Shown here piece by piece: positions 10,170-20,829 of a stretch of DNA of 64,000 nucleotides. A program made the translations under genes and the position numbers. The stretch's first letter is position 1; each line of letters starts with the position of its first letter. A model generated the notes under the pieces. The model searched no databases. It saw only the letters and a program-made list of their open reading frames with translations, and was not told where the DNA came from. The DNA comes from Prorocentrum cordatum (lineage: Eukaryota; Sar; Dinophyceae; Prorocentrales; Prorocentraceae): the NCBI GenBank assembly GCA_963575745.1, contig CAUYUJ010003869.1, positions 121,565 through 185,564 on the forward strand, read 5' to 3'.

Positions 10170-10600
10170 GGGAGGCAAGCTAGGTGCGCTCGCGTCATAT
10201 CATGACATCCTACCCCTCCCCCCCATCCCTTACCATGGCGCAGATCCCCTCTCTACTCGCTCAGTCGGATGTCGAGCAGGGCAATGATGGGTACGCGATG
10301 CATTGTAGAGCACGGCATGGCATGGCGTAGAAGAGCACCGCAAAGCGTAGTATCAACCTAGGATTGCAGTGCATGCCGTGGCATGGCACGGGAAATGACG
10401 CCAGCGCTGCAGCGGGAGCAGGAGTCGAAACGAGCGGAAGCGCGGAAATGAGGCAGGCGCTGCAGCGGGAGCACGATTCGGAACGAGCGGAGCCACGGAA
10501 GTGAGGCCAGCGCTGCAGCGGGAGCACGATTCGGAACGAGCGGGGCCCGAAAATGAGGCCGGCGCCTCAGCGAGAGCAGCATTTTGAGAAACAGATGCAG
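10170..10600 (+). repeat. Dispersed repeat copy A with GCTGCAGCGGGAGCACG monomers
   Basis: This is an inverted, diverged copy of sequence at about 61500-62290. Shared landmarks are GTGCGCTCGCGTCATAT, the GCGCAGATCCCCTCTCTACT block, a GGCATGGCACGGGAAATGA block and three to four tandem monomers of about 55 bases. Each monomer carries GCGCTGCAGCGGGAGCACG followed by CGGAACGAGCGG. No coding capacity is evident. It may be a non-autonomous mobile element or its terminal part. Confidence 0.75.
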
Positions 10601-10717
10601 GCGAAAACCCAATTCTGGGGAAACCTGTGTGTAACAAAAACAGTACGCGGGGGGGGGTCGGACACTCCCAGGCCGTCATCAGGGGAAGAGGGAGAGTAGT
10701 ATTCATATTGAGTAATT

Positions 10718-10905
10718 GTGGAGAGGAGGATGAGGAGGATGAGGAGGAGGCGGCGGAGGAGGAGGAGGAGGCGAAAGCGGAGGCGGAGGCGGAGGCGGAG
10801 GGGGGGCAGGGGGAGGGGGGGCGGCAGTCGGAGCAGGAGCAGGAGGGGGATGAGGAGCGGGCGGAAGAGCAGGAGGACGAGCAGGAGGAGGAGCAGGACC
10901 AGTGT
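10718..10905 (+). repeat. GAG/GCG purine array
   Basis: GAGGAG, GGCGGAGGC and GCAGGAG tracts. Long frames here are Glu/Ala- or Arg-rich low complexity. Confidence 0.85.
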
Positions 10906-10990
10906 AAATCCAAGGCTCATCAGCGACGTTGCTGTAAACCCTCCCTCCAAGCTCCCTCTCCACAGGCCCCCGCAAGGATTAATTTCCACC
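10906..10990 (+). repeat. Short dispersed repeat beside a purine array, copy 1
   Basis: About 80 bases, including CCCTCCCTCCAAGCTCCCTC and AGGCCCC, match 35103-35180 with about four fifths identity by eye. Both copies follow directly after a GAG array, so the complex segment and the array may have spread together. Confidence 0.65.
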
Positions 10991-11025
10991 GAGGGAAGCG
11001 CCCCCTTGGAAGACAAACGTGAGGA

Positions 11026-11530
11026 GGAGGAACAGAAGCAGCAGCAGGGGCAACATGAGGAGGAGGAGGAGGAGGAGGAGGAGGAGGAGGAGGAGGAGAG
11101 GCAGCAGGAAAATGAATACGATGGTCGGAGGAGCAGGAGAAGGTGGAGGAGGAGCAGCAGCATCAGCAGCAGAAGCATATGCAAGTGGAGGGACATCCAG
11201 AAAAGGAAGGCAAGCATCAGTGACAGGAGGGATTTGGAGGAGCAGGCTCGATCGGAGGCGGTGGATGGGAGCGTGGGGTACGAGTAATGCAAGGGATGGG
11301 AAGGATGAAGGAGGAGGAGGAGGAAGAATAATAGGACTACGCCGACGGAGAGGATGGATTTTAAGGTGCAACAGTAGCGGCCTGAAGAGGAGGAGGACCA
11401 TGAGAAGCAGGAGGAGGAGCAGGAGCAGCAGCAGCAGTAGAGGCAGCAGCAGCGGGAGCAGGAGGGGCAGTCGAAGGACGGCCACGAGAAGCAATAGCAG
11501 GAGCAGCAGCAAGAAGACGAGGATGAGCGC
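11026..11530 (+). repeat. GAG, GCA and GGA arrays
   Basis: GAG array at 11050-11110, mixed AGCAGCAGC/GGAGGAG at 11130-11180 and a GAGCAGGAGCAGCAGCAG-rich region at 11380-11530. These are interrupted by complex sequence without a recognisable gene. Confidence 0.75.
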
Positions 11531-12104
11531 GAGGAGATGGGAAGGATCGCCTCCAAAAGATGAGGACAGTAGTAGGTGCAGCCACACGTTTGAACTCGAT
11601 CTGGCTAGATTTTCTTTAGTGGACGTTGCGCGATGCTTGGGGGCGTACACGCGCTCGCGTTTGAAGGGAGCTGTCCAAGCGAGGCGCCCTCTTGCATCCG
11701 CAGAACGTCGCTACAGCGCGTACTTTTAGTCAGCAGTGTAATTCGCATGGTACGCAAATACATGGTCATCACGTTTTCCGGCTTGCGCGGAGAAGGCGTG
11801 CTCACGTTTGAAGATGGCCGTTAGCCGTTTCTTGTCGGATCGGCCCCTCCGCCTGCGCGAATGTACGAGCCGCACTGCTGGCATTAGCAGGTTGCATGCC
11901 CCCGTGCAGCTACGGGCACGGGCACATCTGTCCGGGCGCAGGCCATTTCTCCAGCGTGGCGTGCAGGCCAAGAGATGCACGGATGCACGGAACAGTTTGC
12001 CCAGAGCTCGCGCACCAGAGCGCTCGACGGCCTGCCTGCGTCGCGCCACAAACGCCAGGAGGGGTCGAGCTGCGGCCTCGGCCGCTGCCCACCATCGGGC
12101 GAAG
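11531..12104. other. Unannotated spacer
   Basis: Complex sequence with overlapping open frames on both strands and no recognised motif. A frame running 11808-12563 on the plus strand has no domain I know and passes through the foldback at 12105-12250, so I do not call it. Confidence 0.4.
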
Positions 12105-12250
12105 AGAACTATACACATGCACCGATCCTGGCAAGGCCCGTCCTTGCCCCAGGATCGGTGCATATACCTTCCTGGCCAAGGAAGCGGGCGTATGCACTGC
12201 TCCTGGGCTCAGGATGGGCCTGGCCAGAATCGGTGTATGTGCATAGTTCT
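12105..12250. repeat. Nested foldback element
   Basis: Outer arms at 12105-12126 and 12229-12250 are reverse complements over 22 bases with two mismatches. Inside, 12117-12163 is a hairpin of its own: ATGCACCGATCCTGG pairs with CCAGGATCGGTGCAT around a short loop, extended by CAAGG/CCTTG. The architecture suggests a small foldback or MITE-type element, or a cruciform-forming site. No coding frame is involved. Confidence 0.75.
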
Positions 12251-13260
12251 TTTACCTCTACACCAGATTGAGCCGTCATGTTCCGCGGACGACACGTGTG
12301 CACCGTACCGCGCTGGCGCCTCGCGGGGCGCCTTCGATCCTCGGCCTGGGAACGGCGATGGGCATGTTGCGAACGAGCGATGTTTATCTCTCTCTGTCAA
12401 GGGCGCCCTCGAGGGCGTTATTCGCGCTTCGCGGTTCGGCTCCGATTCCTCCTCACCTTCCACTTCTCCCCTGGGAGGCGGCGCGAGAGCGCGAAGTTAT
12501 TCGCACTTCGCGCAGCGCAAAGCGCCAAGTTGGGAGCCCTTGCTCTGTACGGGGACCAGCTGAGCCAGGGGCTTCCGGGGATCCGACGGACTGGCGAAAG
12601 CCTAGGATAAGAAGTCAGCATACAATCACAACCATTTTGACAAGAGACGAAACAATCTTTCTCCAGCGAGAGCAGCAGTGTGCGTCGTCTGACCCTGGGT
12701 TCTGTCAAGGCATCAGTGAAGGCCTCACTGAAAGCCTCTGGTGCCGAGGGCCCTCGGTACCTGACCTGCAGCGCCCCACATCACCGTGGGGCGAGACAAA
12801 ACAAAACCACACTAGAGGCCAAATGCCCCCTGCTGGCCTGCACAGGCCCAAGCACCGCAGGTGCCAGGGTGGGAGGGATGGGTAAACCCATAGATATGAA
12901 CCTTAACTAAATCGTACCCCTCTTTCAAGCTCGGCTCAGGTGTTGCATCCCCCCGTTAAGATACTGAAATCCGAAAGGGCAGGCCTTCACGATGTGCAAT
13001 GTGCACAACACTACTGTACCTTGAGCTTCTGCGTCTGCTCGAGGCTTTCAGCCCCGATGGCGGGCGGCCCACCTCGGGCCTCATCACGTTGCTGCTCACC
13101 ACTCCCAGGTCGACGGCGTCACCCTTAAGCTGATCGAGGGTGGCCACGAGGCGCACGGCGAAAGGGGAGTTGGCGGCAGGTGAAGTACGAATCGCGGCAG
13201 CCATAGCGTTTGCAGGGGATGTCCAGAAATATTCACCAACAATACTATGTTGCCGCTGAA
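12251..13260. other. Unannotated spacer
   Basis: Roughly 1 kb without a supported gene. A palindromic-looking GGCGCCTCGCGGGGCGCC block lies near 12313-12332, and a CGCGCTTCGCGGTTCGGC block near 12421. The right end borders the 3' end of the minus-strand recombinase relic. Confidence 0.4.
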
Positions 13261-13264
13261 GTTA

Positions 13265-14120
13265 TGAACGACGTCGTATGAGCACACGCGTTTTCGTATA
13301 TCTTTGAAGTGTTGAAGCCGTATTCCACCGTCCACGTCGCCTAGCATATTATATGTCACCATTGTTTGCCACAATGTGTGCTGCTCTTGGGTGTCGTATA
13401 CCATGTGGTGACCCCGTGTGCGCAATATCCAAAAACTCTAGAGTTGTGTTCCATTGCCTGCGAAACTTGTCCGTCGTCAGTGGGAGGACCTGCTCATAAG
13501 AATTCTGTCATTTGACCATCTTCTTCAGTATAGCCTTGGTCAGGGCGAACTCGATGTGGGCGCCTTGACCCGAGCTTGTCTTTACCTTCTCACCACGAGC
13601 TCGGTCTCCCCGCGTAAGGGCAACACAATATCGCAACTGTCGAAGCAAATATCACAACGCCTGAGAATCGACCAATCTTGTTCACGCAGCCACCCATCTA
13701 GTTGAACCACCGCAGCACATGTTTGATGGACAGCTTCCATCTCCCATAACTGTTGGATGATCAGCCCCATGGCTTGGAATGATCTGGGTTCTCGTTCTTG
13801 TATAGTCCGTTGTCGCCACCATGCCTTCAACGCCCGAGCTAGTAATGGTAAGAAGTTGCAATGATCCTCAAAAAAACTGCATGAACTCGTTCATCAGATA
13901 AGGACCTCTGGAAAAGCCAAGCTCCCTGACGTAGCACATGTCCGAGAGCTATGAAGCGAGCGGCCCTCATGGGAGGTGAAAAACAGACGGCCATGACGTT
14001 TTAAGTCCATTAAGAATTCACGAACCGCCTTTTCAAATCCAATGTTGGTGATATCGTCTACTGCATAAACTGATGTCGTCTACTGCATAAACTGTAAGTC
14101 GGTGATTGTACTTCAGAGGG
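13265..14120 (-). pseudogene. Tyrosine recombinase relic of a DIRS-like retroelement
   Basis: Read on the minus strand, the C-terminal part shows box II of tyrosine recombinases (SPHGIRHPRAAH, with H-x2-R-H) near 13385. This is followed by RRRGRW and the probable catalytic tyrosine in STLQRYTKT near 13310. Upstream, an LREQDW block (about 13665) and a GEKVKTSSGQG block (about 13590) match the mid-region of dinoflagellate recombinases, but lie in different frames. A further upstream segment (RALKAWWRQRTIQ, about 13810) gives the preceding helix. Breaks are an in-frame TGA near 13531, a TAA near 13351, a frameshift near 13600 and a tandem duplication of about 22 bases at 14053-14096. It would insert circular cDNA by Tyr-mediated cleavage; this copy cannot. 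Confidence 0.65.
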
Positions 14121-14494
14121 GACCCCTTAGCATCCTCCCAAGCCAGTGCCCCTTTCTTAGCCGGCGGAGGAGCTCTCGATGTCTGCCTGGCCCCACTCGC
14201 CAGCTGCGTACACGAAAGCCGAACCACCATCCACCAGAGGGGCCGAGCGCGGCTGCCTGCCTGGAGCGGTTGCGAGGAGAAGTTGCCCAAACCTCAGCTC
14301 GCCCTCAACTGGCGAACACGCACCACACCGAAAAGGACCAGCGCTCAAGGCGTCGTCGTAGCACCCGACCCCGTAGTCGAAGACGAGTTGGTCATTCTCG
14401 CGCTCCTTGCCGTGCCTCTCGAATCGAAGAAGGAGCGGACCAGCTTCGGGGTATACTTCCACCGGTGCTCCTCCTTGGTCGCCTCCGCTGCCCC

Positions 14495-14850
14495 AACGGT
14501 AGACCCCGACTGGGGCCATCGGCTACGTTGTCCGAGGCCACCCAGCGCAACACCAGCTTGATGCCGCAGACGAGGAGCACCGCTGCCGCCTGTCTTGCCA
14601 GGTGTAGTAGCCCTGCTGCCGACGACCTCCCCTTCATCAGGACCCTCAGGGAGACCAGCGAGTCGCTGAAGACTAGAGCCCGCTTCCGCCACATCTTCGT
14701 CGACCTCGATGCGTGTCTGAACAGGCCCACGATGGTCCGCAACTCGAGGATGTTGTTGTGCTCGTCCTTCTCCCACTTCCCCGAGCAGAGCGGAAACCAC
14801 CTCCTTCTCGTCCGTCCACATTCTGCCCGCAGCCAGCGCCTGACCACGAG
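14495..14850 (-). pseudogene. RNase H C-terminal portion, DIRS-like element
   Basis: The minus-strand frame has three RNase H landmarks in order: an NNILELRT block (Glu), a VFSDSLVSL block (Asp) followed by a KGRSS motif, and SDNVADGPSRG (Asp near the end). The KGRSS and DxPSR signatures are typical of DIRS and other YR retroelement RNase H domains. The first catalytic Asp appears to lie far upstream at about 16122 (YMTDASEFGYG), with the methyltransferase-like domain in between. No intact continuous frame joins the parts. Confidence 0.6.
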
Positions 14851-14954
14851 CCCTCACCACGTGGAGCCTGCCCCTTGAACGTCTCGCTTCCGTACCAACC
14901 AGGGGTAAGAAGCTACCAGTCTGGCTATATTGCGCAAGCCTAACGGCCAGTGCC

Positions 14955-15090
14955 GCCGACCCTGAAGACGGCGACGACGACGTCGTCGTCTTCGTCTTCG
15001 TCGTCGTCGTTGTCGCCCTCGTCGTCCTTTTCGTCCTCTTCCTTCTCTTTCTCCTCCTCTTCGTCGTCGTCGTCGTCAGCCGCTTTGGGC
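14955..15090 (-). repeat. GTC/CTT triplet array
   Basis: GACGACGTCGTC, TCTTCGTC and CTCCTC triplets form a compound array inside the DIRS-like relic, probably a later expansion. Confidence 0.8.
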
Positions 15091-15094
15091 TGCT

Positions 15095-15345
15095 AGGGGG
15101 TTTTTGTCGCCGAGGGCTCGTTGGGCCTCCCGTCTTGGGCACCCTGTGGAAGAGTCTTGCAAGTCTGGGGTCTCTTGGAGGTCTCGTGGAGAATTCCTGG
15201 GGACTTGGGCTTCCGGGACCGCGCAGGGGTTCCGGGACCGCGCGAGGGCTGCGGAATCGCGCAGGGGGATTTGGGTGGCGACCCTTTTTGGGACCCCCCC
15301 CTGCGCGGGGAAGGGATCAAAGGGAAGGGGCTTCCTTTCAATTCC
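15095..15345. repeat. GC-rich repeat insertion
   Basis: CTTGGG-type words lead into three copies of a unit of about 19-24 bases with TCCGGGACCGCGCAGGGG (15207-15275). The block separates the methyltransferase-like part from the RNase H tail on the minus strand and has no coding motifs, so it looks like an insertion into the retroelement. Confidence 0.55.
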
Positions 15346-15474
15346 ACTCCTTCTGTTGTTCAATTTTGCTCTGGACGGCGCGTATGAGGAATAGGGCCCA
15401 GGCAAATGGAACAGAGGAGGGCGGAGACGACGACTCCAACGCAAAACCCGACTCCAACGGAAAAGCTCCTCACA

Positions 15475-15995
15475 CACGCCGACAGGGTCGGCGGATTTTC
15501 TTGCACGGGTCGTAGTCGAAAGATGTCCAGTCGGCGCCGACGTGACCCTTTGGCTTAAAACCTTCGCTGGTCAGAGTGCAGAACACCTTCTCGTTGGTCA
15601 GTATGCGGATCTTACTCTTCCCCATCTCCACGCCGATGTTGACGACCTCCACGCGCTCCGTGAGTTCGTGCCAGAAGCCGACGTCGGCGTCCTCCACAAG
15701 AGTCATCACGAACGACAGGCCCAAAGAGCCACATAGCTTGGCTAACTGGAGACGCACCGACCGCGTGAGCTCCGTACGCGACTGTATCAAATGAACAAAC
15801 CACCACCACGGTCGCTTCAATATGGAGAAGAGCCTCTCGAGGTCCTTGATGTCGTAGATGTCGTATTCGACGCCTTTCGTGAAGCTGCTGGAGACATGAG
15901 GAAGATGTCTGGGCTTGACACGAGCAACTCCAGCGGCCAACTCCAGAATCCTTGGTCGACCTAGGGCTGGCGCGATCGTCTCGTCGTCCTCCTCC
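15475..15995 (-). pseudogene. Methyltransferase-like domain of the DIRS-like element
   Basis: Read on the minus strand, a motif I-like start (RPRILELAAG, about 15945) is followed by an acidic strand (EYDIYDIKDLERL) and WWWFVHL. Then come QLAKLCGSLGLSFVM, a short acidic segment ending FWHEL, a motif VIII-like segment (MGKSKIRILTN, about 15610) and a KGHVG block. The order matches the PPC-type methyltransferase-like domains at 37585, 47430 and 55560. However, the segment that should hold PPC is absent between WWWFVHL and the next helix, consistent with an internal deletion, so no catalytic Cys remains. In related elements such domains resemble C5-cytosine methyltransferases; activity is not expected here. 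Confidence 0.5.
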
Positions 15996-16094
15996 CCAGC
16001 CCTCCCCGCCTCCTCTTCGATCTCCTCGAAAACCTCCGTCGCCCGCACGCTGCAAGTCCCTTTTGGCGGTCTCGTCCCTGCACTCCTCGCTGCT

Positions 16095-16510
16095 CGTGGC
16101 GGTCTGGACCACCCCGTACCCGAACTCCGACGCGTCTGTCATGTATGCCTTAGCCAGCCACTCCGTCTCCAAGTCCGGCTCGAAGTACACTGAGAGCGAC
16201 GCCAGGCAGATGAGCTCGGACATAACGCACTTGGGCAACGTCTGGGACCCGCCGTTCCCGTGCGCTACCTCGTTCAGCCACCGCCTCCAACACAGCGAAG
16301 CCAGGCTTCGCGAGCATGAGGACCCACGACCACAAACACCTCGGTAATATATCCTTCCACCATTGACTTCACCACCGTAACGATCCCCACCTTCTCCTTG
16401 ACCTCCTTCGTGTAGGTGAGCATCCCCGCCTGCCACGTCTTGAGCCCCAACTTCAGCCGATTGAAGGGAAGCTCCACCCAGCGTCGGTGAAGCTCGACGT
16501 GGCATCGTTC
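16095..16510 (-). pseudogene. RT thumb and start of RNase H, DIRS-like element
   Basis: The minus strand encodes a segment with LPKCVMSELICLASL followed about 25 residues later by AYMTDASEFGYGVVQT (16101-16150). The second is the usual first RNase H strand with its catalytic Asp. This placement after RT is normal for DIRS-like pol genes. An overlapping frame at 16330-16470 (WVELPFNRLKLGLKTWQ) probably belongs to the same protein. The parts are in different frames. Confidence 0.5.
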
Positions 16511-17260
16511 TTCACCCAGTCGACCTCGTCGTGCGTCCTCTGCATCAGCCCCTCCACATCGAGCAGGTACGGCAACGCCGTCGGTGACAGGTCTGCCACC
16601 TTCAGGCCCTTCGTCCCCGCCGCTGGGACCGACACCTCCTCCGCCACCATGTCGCACAGGTCCCCCCTCTTGAGCACACCAAGACGCTGCTCCTTCACAT
16701 TCCTCCTCTCGTAGCCACTCAGTTCGCCACCAAGACGGCTGAAAATCGCCCTGCCAACGGCAATGCCCCCCTCCTCCACAGCTCCTTCACGATCATGATC
16801 TGGATCGGCGTGGCCCTCCTCCAGGTAGCATAGGTGGCCGTCAGGCGAAGCTCCTCGCCGACCTTCACGTGCCCCTTCGCCAAGCATCTGATGCTCGCTA
16901 GAGCCCGCTCCAGCCTCCGCTACGTCACCCTCAGCTCCTTCTCGTCCGCCTCCTGGAACGGCACCTCCCAGTAGAACTCGTTCTTGTTGTCGCAGGCGAC
17001 CCCAAAGGTCGACCACGGAAGGCATCGAAGGGGATCCCCTTCTTTCTCGTCCGAAGAACACCTCGGCATCGTCCCGATGATAAACATTGCCTCGCCAGAA
17101 TCTATCGGCACTAATATACACAGAGCAGGGCCAACCGATCATGATCAGCACCATGCAAAGGTGGATGGCGAGCACGCGCTTTCCCCTCGTAGCAGACCTG
17201 CACCTCCGAAAACCCAAGAAAGCAACGCTACACGGACTGCTGAGATATCGCATTAAGGGC
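16511..17260 (-). pseudogene. Probable RT region of the DIRS-like element, strongly decayed
   Basis: Open minus-strand segments here (for example VSVPAAGTKGLKVADLSP near 16600, and a NKNEFYWEVPFQEAD segment near 16950) lie where the reverse transcriptase should be. I could not find an intact YxDD-type motif or the other RT blocks. The assignment rests mainly on position between the gag-like region and the RNase H relic. Confidence 0.3.
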
Positions 17261-17486
17261 TGGCGTGGCTAAGGGTTGTTGTGAGACCCTCAGCCGCAAA
17301 CATATTCGTCCGCATGCCCCTTGTCCACGACCACAGTCGAATGCTTAGCGATCGTGGCCTTCTTCCTCAGACGCTCTGCCACCTCATCATCCGTTGCCTC
17401 CACGGACCTGTTCGACCCATCCCCGATCTTCAAGAACTCCTCACCGCAGCTTCAGTTCACCGTGCTCTTCCACGTGGCACCGTTCA

Positions 17487-17684
17487 TCGGCGGCGAGCGA
17501 GGGGGGGACGTGAGAAGGAGAAGGCTTTCTCAGAAGTTGGCGGGACTTCTCAGAAGTCCTCGCGCCTTCTGAGAAGTGTTTTCTGTATTCGGAGAAGGTG
17601 CAGGAAACTTCTCAGAAGGCCAGGGGATTTCCGAACTTTCTGAGAAGGCTTTCTCCTTCTCACTTCCCCCCCGCTCGCCGCCGA
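17487..17684. mobile_element. Foldback MITE inserted in the DIRS-like relic
   Basis: A 198-base element with terminal inverted repeats of about 50 bases. The left end is TCGGCGGCGAGCG followed by a G run, then GTGAGAAGGAGAAGGC; the right end is its reverse complement with a few mismatches. It is flanked by GTTCA (17482-17486) and GTTCG (17685-17689), a likely 5-base target duplication with one change. The inside repeats CTTCTCAGAAG. Reading across the empty site rejoins a minus-strand frame (KCSIE into RCHVEEHG), so it landed in existing coding sequence. It has no coding capacity. Related CTTCTCAGAAGGCT words occur at 28770 and 29056. Confidence 0.75.
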
Positions 17685-17689
17685 GTTCG

Positions 17690-19180
17690 ATAGAGCACTT
17701 GGTCAGATCCTTGTCCTTCAACCACTGCGCGATCTCCGATTGGGCCGATCGGCCATGCTTGTGCACGCCAGGCAAGATGCTCGGCGCAACCCTGGCCTTC
17801 TCCCCCCCCGATCCTCGCGCCAGGGACGTCCTTGTAGCTCTTGATCGTCGCCAGAAGGGCCTCCTTGGGTATCTGCGCTTCCTCCATCAACTGGTCGAGC
17901 GTTTCCTTCACCGTGGAATCACTTGGCGTCGATACCTTGTCCCACGAACTCTGCGACGTCGGCGTAGTGCAGCCACCTCACCTAACCCTCGCCAAATCAG
18001 CCTGCACCACTTCCTCGTGCTCCGCCAACTTCGCCCGAAACCGATCCTCTTTCGAAGCATATTGGGCCACCGGTGGCTGCGAGGGGGCTTCATCTGAGAA
18101 GCTGATATTCTTCCTCGGGTCTCGGGCTGTACCTCCTTCTCCTTCGTAGTAATGGCGTCAGCCAGCGTCGCGATGCTGTGCTGTAGGTGCTGCTGGCCCC
18201 TCGACAGCTCCGCGAACAGGTGCCTGGCATCGGGCTCGTCGTCCGAGTCGGCCATTCTGCGTTTCTTGGATCAGCTCCCCGTCTGAGCCGGAGTCGCTGC
18301 CCGCCTCGGAGCCCTCCGCCACCACCTTGTAACCCCGCTGCGAGAGATGGAGGCCCGCCAAGACGGTACCATTTGCCATCCAGATGTTCTCCAGCTCGCC
18401 TCACTCCCACATGTCCTTGACGCTCTCGTACCACGACTGTGCTTGCTCCGTAGCATCATTGATGCTCTCGAGCGTCTCGCATATCTTCGTAAAGACTGCA
18501 CCTAGACCGAAGAACTTCCTCACACGCCATCTGATAAAGGCCCCCCCGCGATGACTGAGCCTCCCATTCGATTCAACCAGAAGTATCTGCCCACGTTGAT
18601 GATGCCACCCACGACCCACCACAGGAAAGCTATCTTTCTTGGAACTCTTCCTCGCTTTGGCAGGGATCTTTCCTTGGCGGTGGCTTGGTCTTGGCACCGA
18701 CATCGTCCATCTCATTACGTGCAGCCAGCTTCTCGCTGGCTGCGACAACTTTGTCTCGACAAGCTCCTGAAAGACCAGGGTGCTCTGTCCACGTATACTC
18801 ATTATTGGGCTTGTCGAAGACCTTTGACTTGTCTCTCAGGTTAATCGTTAATCAATTGCACTCGAAGAGTAGGATCACATGCAGTCCAAACCGTCGAAGA
18901 GGTATTCCCAACTTCTTATCAAGGGCATACATACTCCTGAGCCCGCATACGTTCTGTAGTACACCCGATTTCAGCGTGCCCATAGAACCATCACGCCTGC
19001 CTTAGTCCCCTCCTGGAGACCGTCCTTTACAGCGCTGTCGTCAAAGTAGCCGTCGTAATCGTCCTGCCCTGCTGCTGAGACGAAGCTGGGGAACGCCTGA
19101 CCCTCCTCACTCAGGTCATCCGCCTGCCACCCGAGCAGGCCCGCTACGAAGTACCACGCGAGCCGAAAAGGCTCATGCAC
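17690..19180 (-). pseudogene. Gag-like or N-terminal region of the DIRS-like element
   Basis: Several minus-strand segments in different frames form a plausible protein. One (18255 downwards) has an acidic start (MADSDDEPD) and a helical stretch LSRGQQHLQHSIATLADAI. A second near 18040 is charged and helical (EDRFRAKLAEHEEVVQ). A third (17911 downwards) includes KETLDQLMEEAQIPKEALL. Another open segment at 18401-18802 has no motif I know. The coiled-coil character and position upstream of RT suggest Gag, but no zinc knuckle is visible. The MITE at 17487 interrupts its 3' part. Confidence 0.4.
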
Positions 19181-19349
19181 GGGCGCGCGCGCCCACCACC
19201 CGCTGTGGAGAGTGTTTCTTGATTGCTTCGGGCATGACGGGCGTCATGGCCTCCCCCCCCCATGTAACGCTCCCCCCCAGTGCGCTCCGGACAATGCCGC
19301 CGTGCGCATCGGGATCCGCATAGGTGTCCGCATCGGATTTGCATAGGAG

Positions 19350-19490
19350 TCTGGTCCGCAGTCGTCGTCGTCGTCGCCGCCGTCGTCGTCGGCGTCGTCG
19401 TCATCGTCGGCGGCGTCGTCGTCGTGGTCGTCGTCGTCGTCGTCATCGTCGTCGCTCGTCGTTCGTCGCTCGTCGCTCATCGTTGTCGTG
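19350..19490 (+). repeat. TCG array with GCTCGTCGCTCATCG tail, copy 1
   Basis: A GTCGTC array ends in a conserved tail containing CGTCGCTCATCGT and GTCGTGCGCG. The same array-plus-tail occurs in the same orientation at 20785-20900, flanking the inverted minisatellites. Confidence 0.8.
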
Positions 19491-19633
19491 CGCGCGGACG
19501 CGGCTGGAGACTGTTTTTTTATTCCAAGCCGATGACGGCAATCATGTGGGGGGGGTTGGAGGTCGAGGAGGCCGATGACTTCACGTGTCGCGCCGGCGGC
19601 GTCTGGGAATGCCCAAGAATGATTGAAGACGGG

Positions 19634-19955
19634 TAGCAGCAGCATTAAGGTGGCGATCTGCACCACAGCGCTTGTGTACACCACACTGCCTGTGGGCACC
19701 ACAGCGCCTGTGTACACCACGCCGCCTGTGTACACCACAGCAGCCGGGTGCAACACAGCGCCAGTGTGTGCCACAGTGCCTGCGGGCACCACAGCGCCTG
19801 TGTACACCACAGCGCCTGCGTACAGCACATCAGCCGTGTGCAGCACAGCACCAGTGTACACCACAATGCTTGCGTGCACTACAGCGCCTGTGTACACCAC
19901 GGCGCCGGTGTGCACCACAGCAACCGTGTGCAACAGAGCACCATTGTCGCATATA
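19634..19955 (+). repeat. 18-bp minisatellite, left arm of an inverted pair
   Basis: About 17 tandem copies of a unit of about 18 bases, consensus TGTGTACACCACAGCGCC, with a GGTGGCGATCTGC block at its outer edge. The same unit in reverse complement fills 20455-20790, with the mirrored edge block GCAGATCGCCACC. The centre of each unit, GTGTACAC, is itself a palindrome. Confidence 0.88.
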
Positions 19956-20454
19956 GAATTAGAGAAGGAATCCTTATAACAGAATGGAGCGCCTGTGGAT
20001 TCCACAGAAAACTCTCCTTGTCTTAGGATTTGGAACGGACTCTTATTGGAAAAAGGAGCGCCCCTGGAATCTACGACTCCTCCCGAGTCCGCCCGCACCA
20101 TTTTAACTCTTCCCATGTGCGCCCCGGAGGCTCCAGCAAGATTGGCCGTCCGAGAACCAAGTGGGCTGATCCAATAGACCGTTCGACGGTGCACGCTGAT
20201 ATGCGCACGTGCGCTGCAGCGCCGACCCACGCGACAGGGGGGAAACGTGAGGGAGGAGGAGGTGGAGGAGCAGGAGGAGGAGGAGAACGGAGTAGGAGGA
20301 CCAGGATGAGGAGGAGGAGGAGGAGGAGGTGGCGGTGGCGGTGGAGGGGGCGGAAGAGGGAGGAGGCAAAAACGTCGCATTTAATTATCACCACTTCCTT
20401 GGCGTGGCGTTCTGCTGTCCGCAGCAGATCTTCACCTACATGCTCCTTCTACTT
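19956..20454. other. Spacer between the minisatellite arms
   Basis: 19965-20100 contains two diverged copies of a unit of about 65 bases with GGAGCGCC and TGGAAT words. 20240-20360 is a GGA/GGC array. CAGATCTTCACCTACATGCT near 20425 is echoed at 20765. No gene recognised. Confidence 0.5.
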
Positions 20455-20788
20455 GTTCTGTGCACGCAGGCGCTGTGGTGTACAGCGCTGCGTTGCACGC
20501 GGATGCTGTGGTGTAAACAGGCGCTGTGGTGTGCACGGGCGCTGCGGTGCACGCAAGCATTATGGTGTGCACAGGGGCGGTGTTGCACATGGTTGCTGCG
20601 GTGTACACATTCGCTGTGGTGTACACCGGCGCTGTGGTGCACGCAAACACTGTGGTGTGCACAGGCGCAGTGTTGCACACGGCTGCTACGGTGTACGCAG
20701 GCGCTGTGGTGTACACGCGCGTTGTGGTACACGCGAGCATTGTGGTGTACACGGGCGCTGTGGGGCAGATCGCCACCTACATGCTGCT

Positions 20789-20790
<2 letters not shown>
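20455..20790 (-). repeat. 18-bp minisatellite, right arm of an inverted pair
   Basis: Reverse-complement orientation of the 19634 array: repeated GGCGCTGTGGTGTACACA-type units with substitutions. Ends with the mirrored edge block near 20765-20785. Confidence 0.88.

Positions 20791-20829
<39 letters not shown>

Noticed and set aside
12251-12910. Plus-strand frames at 12268-12885 as a gene
   Set aside because: They overlap other frames of similar length, contain no domain and lie next to a foldback repeat.
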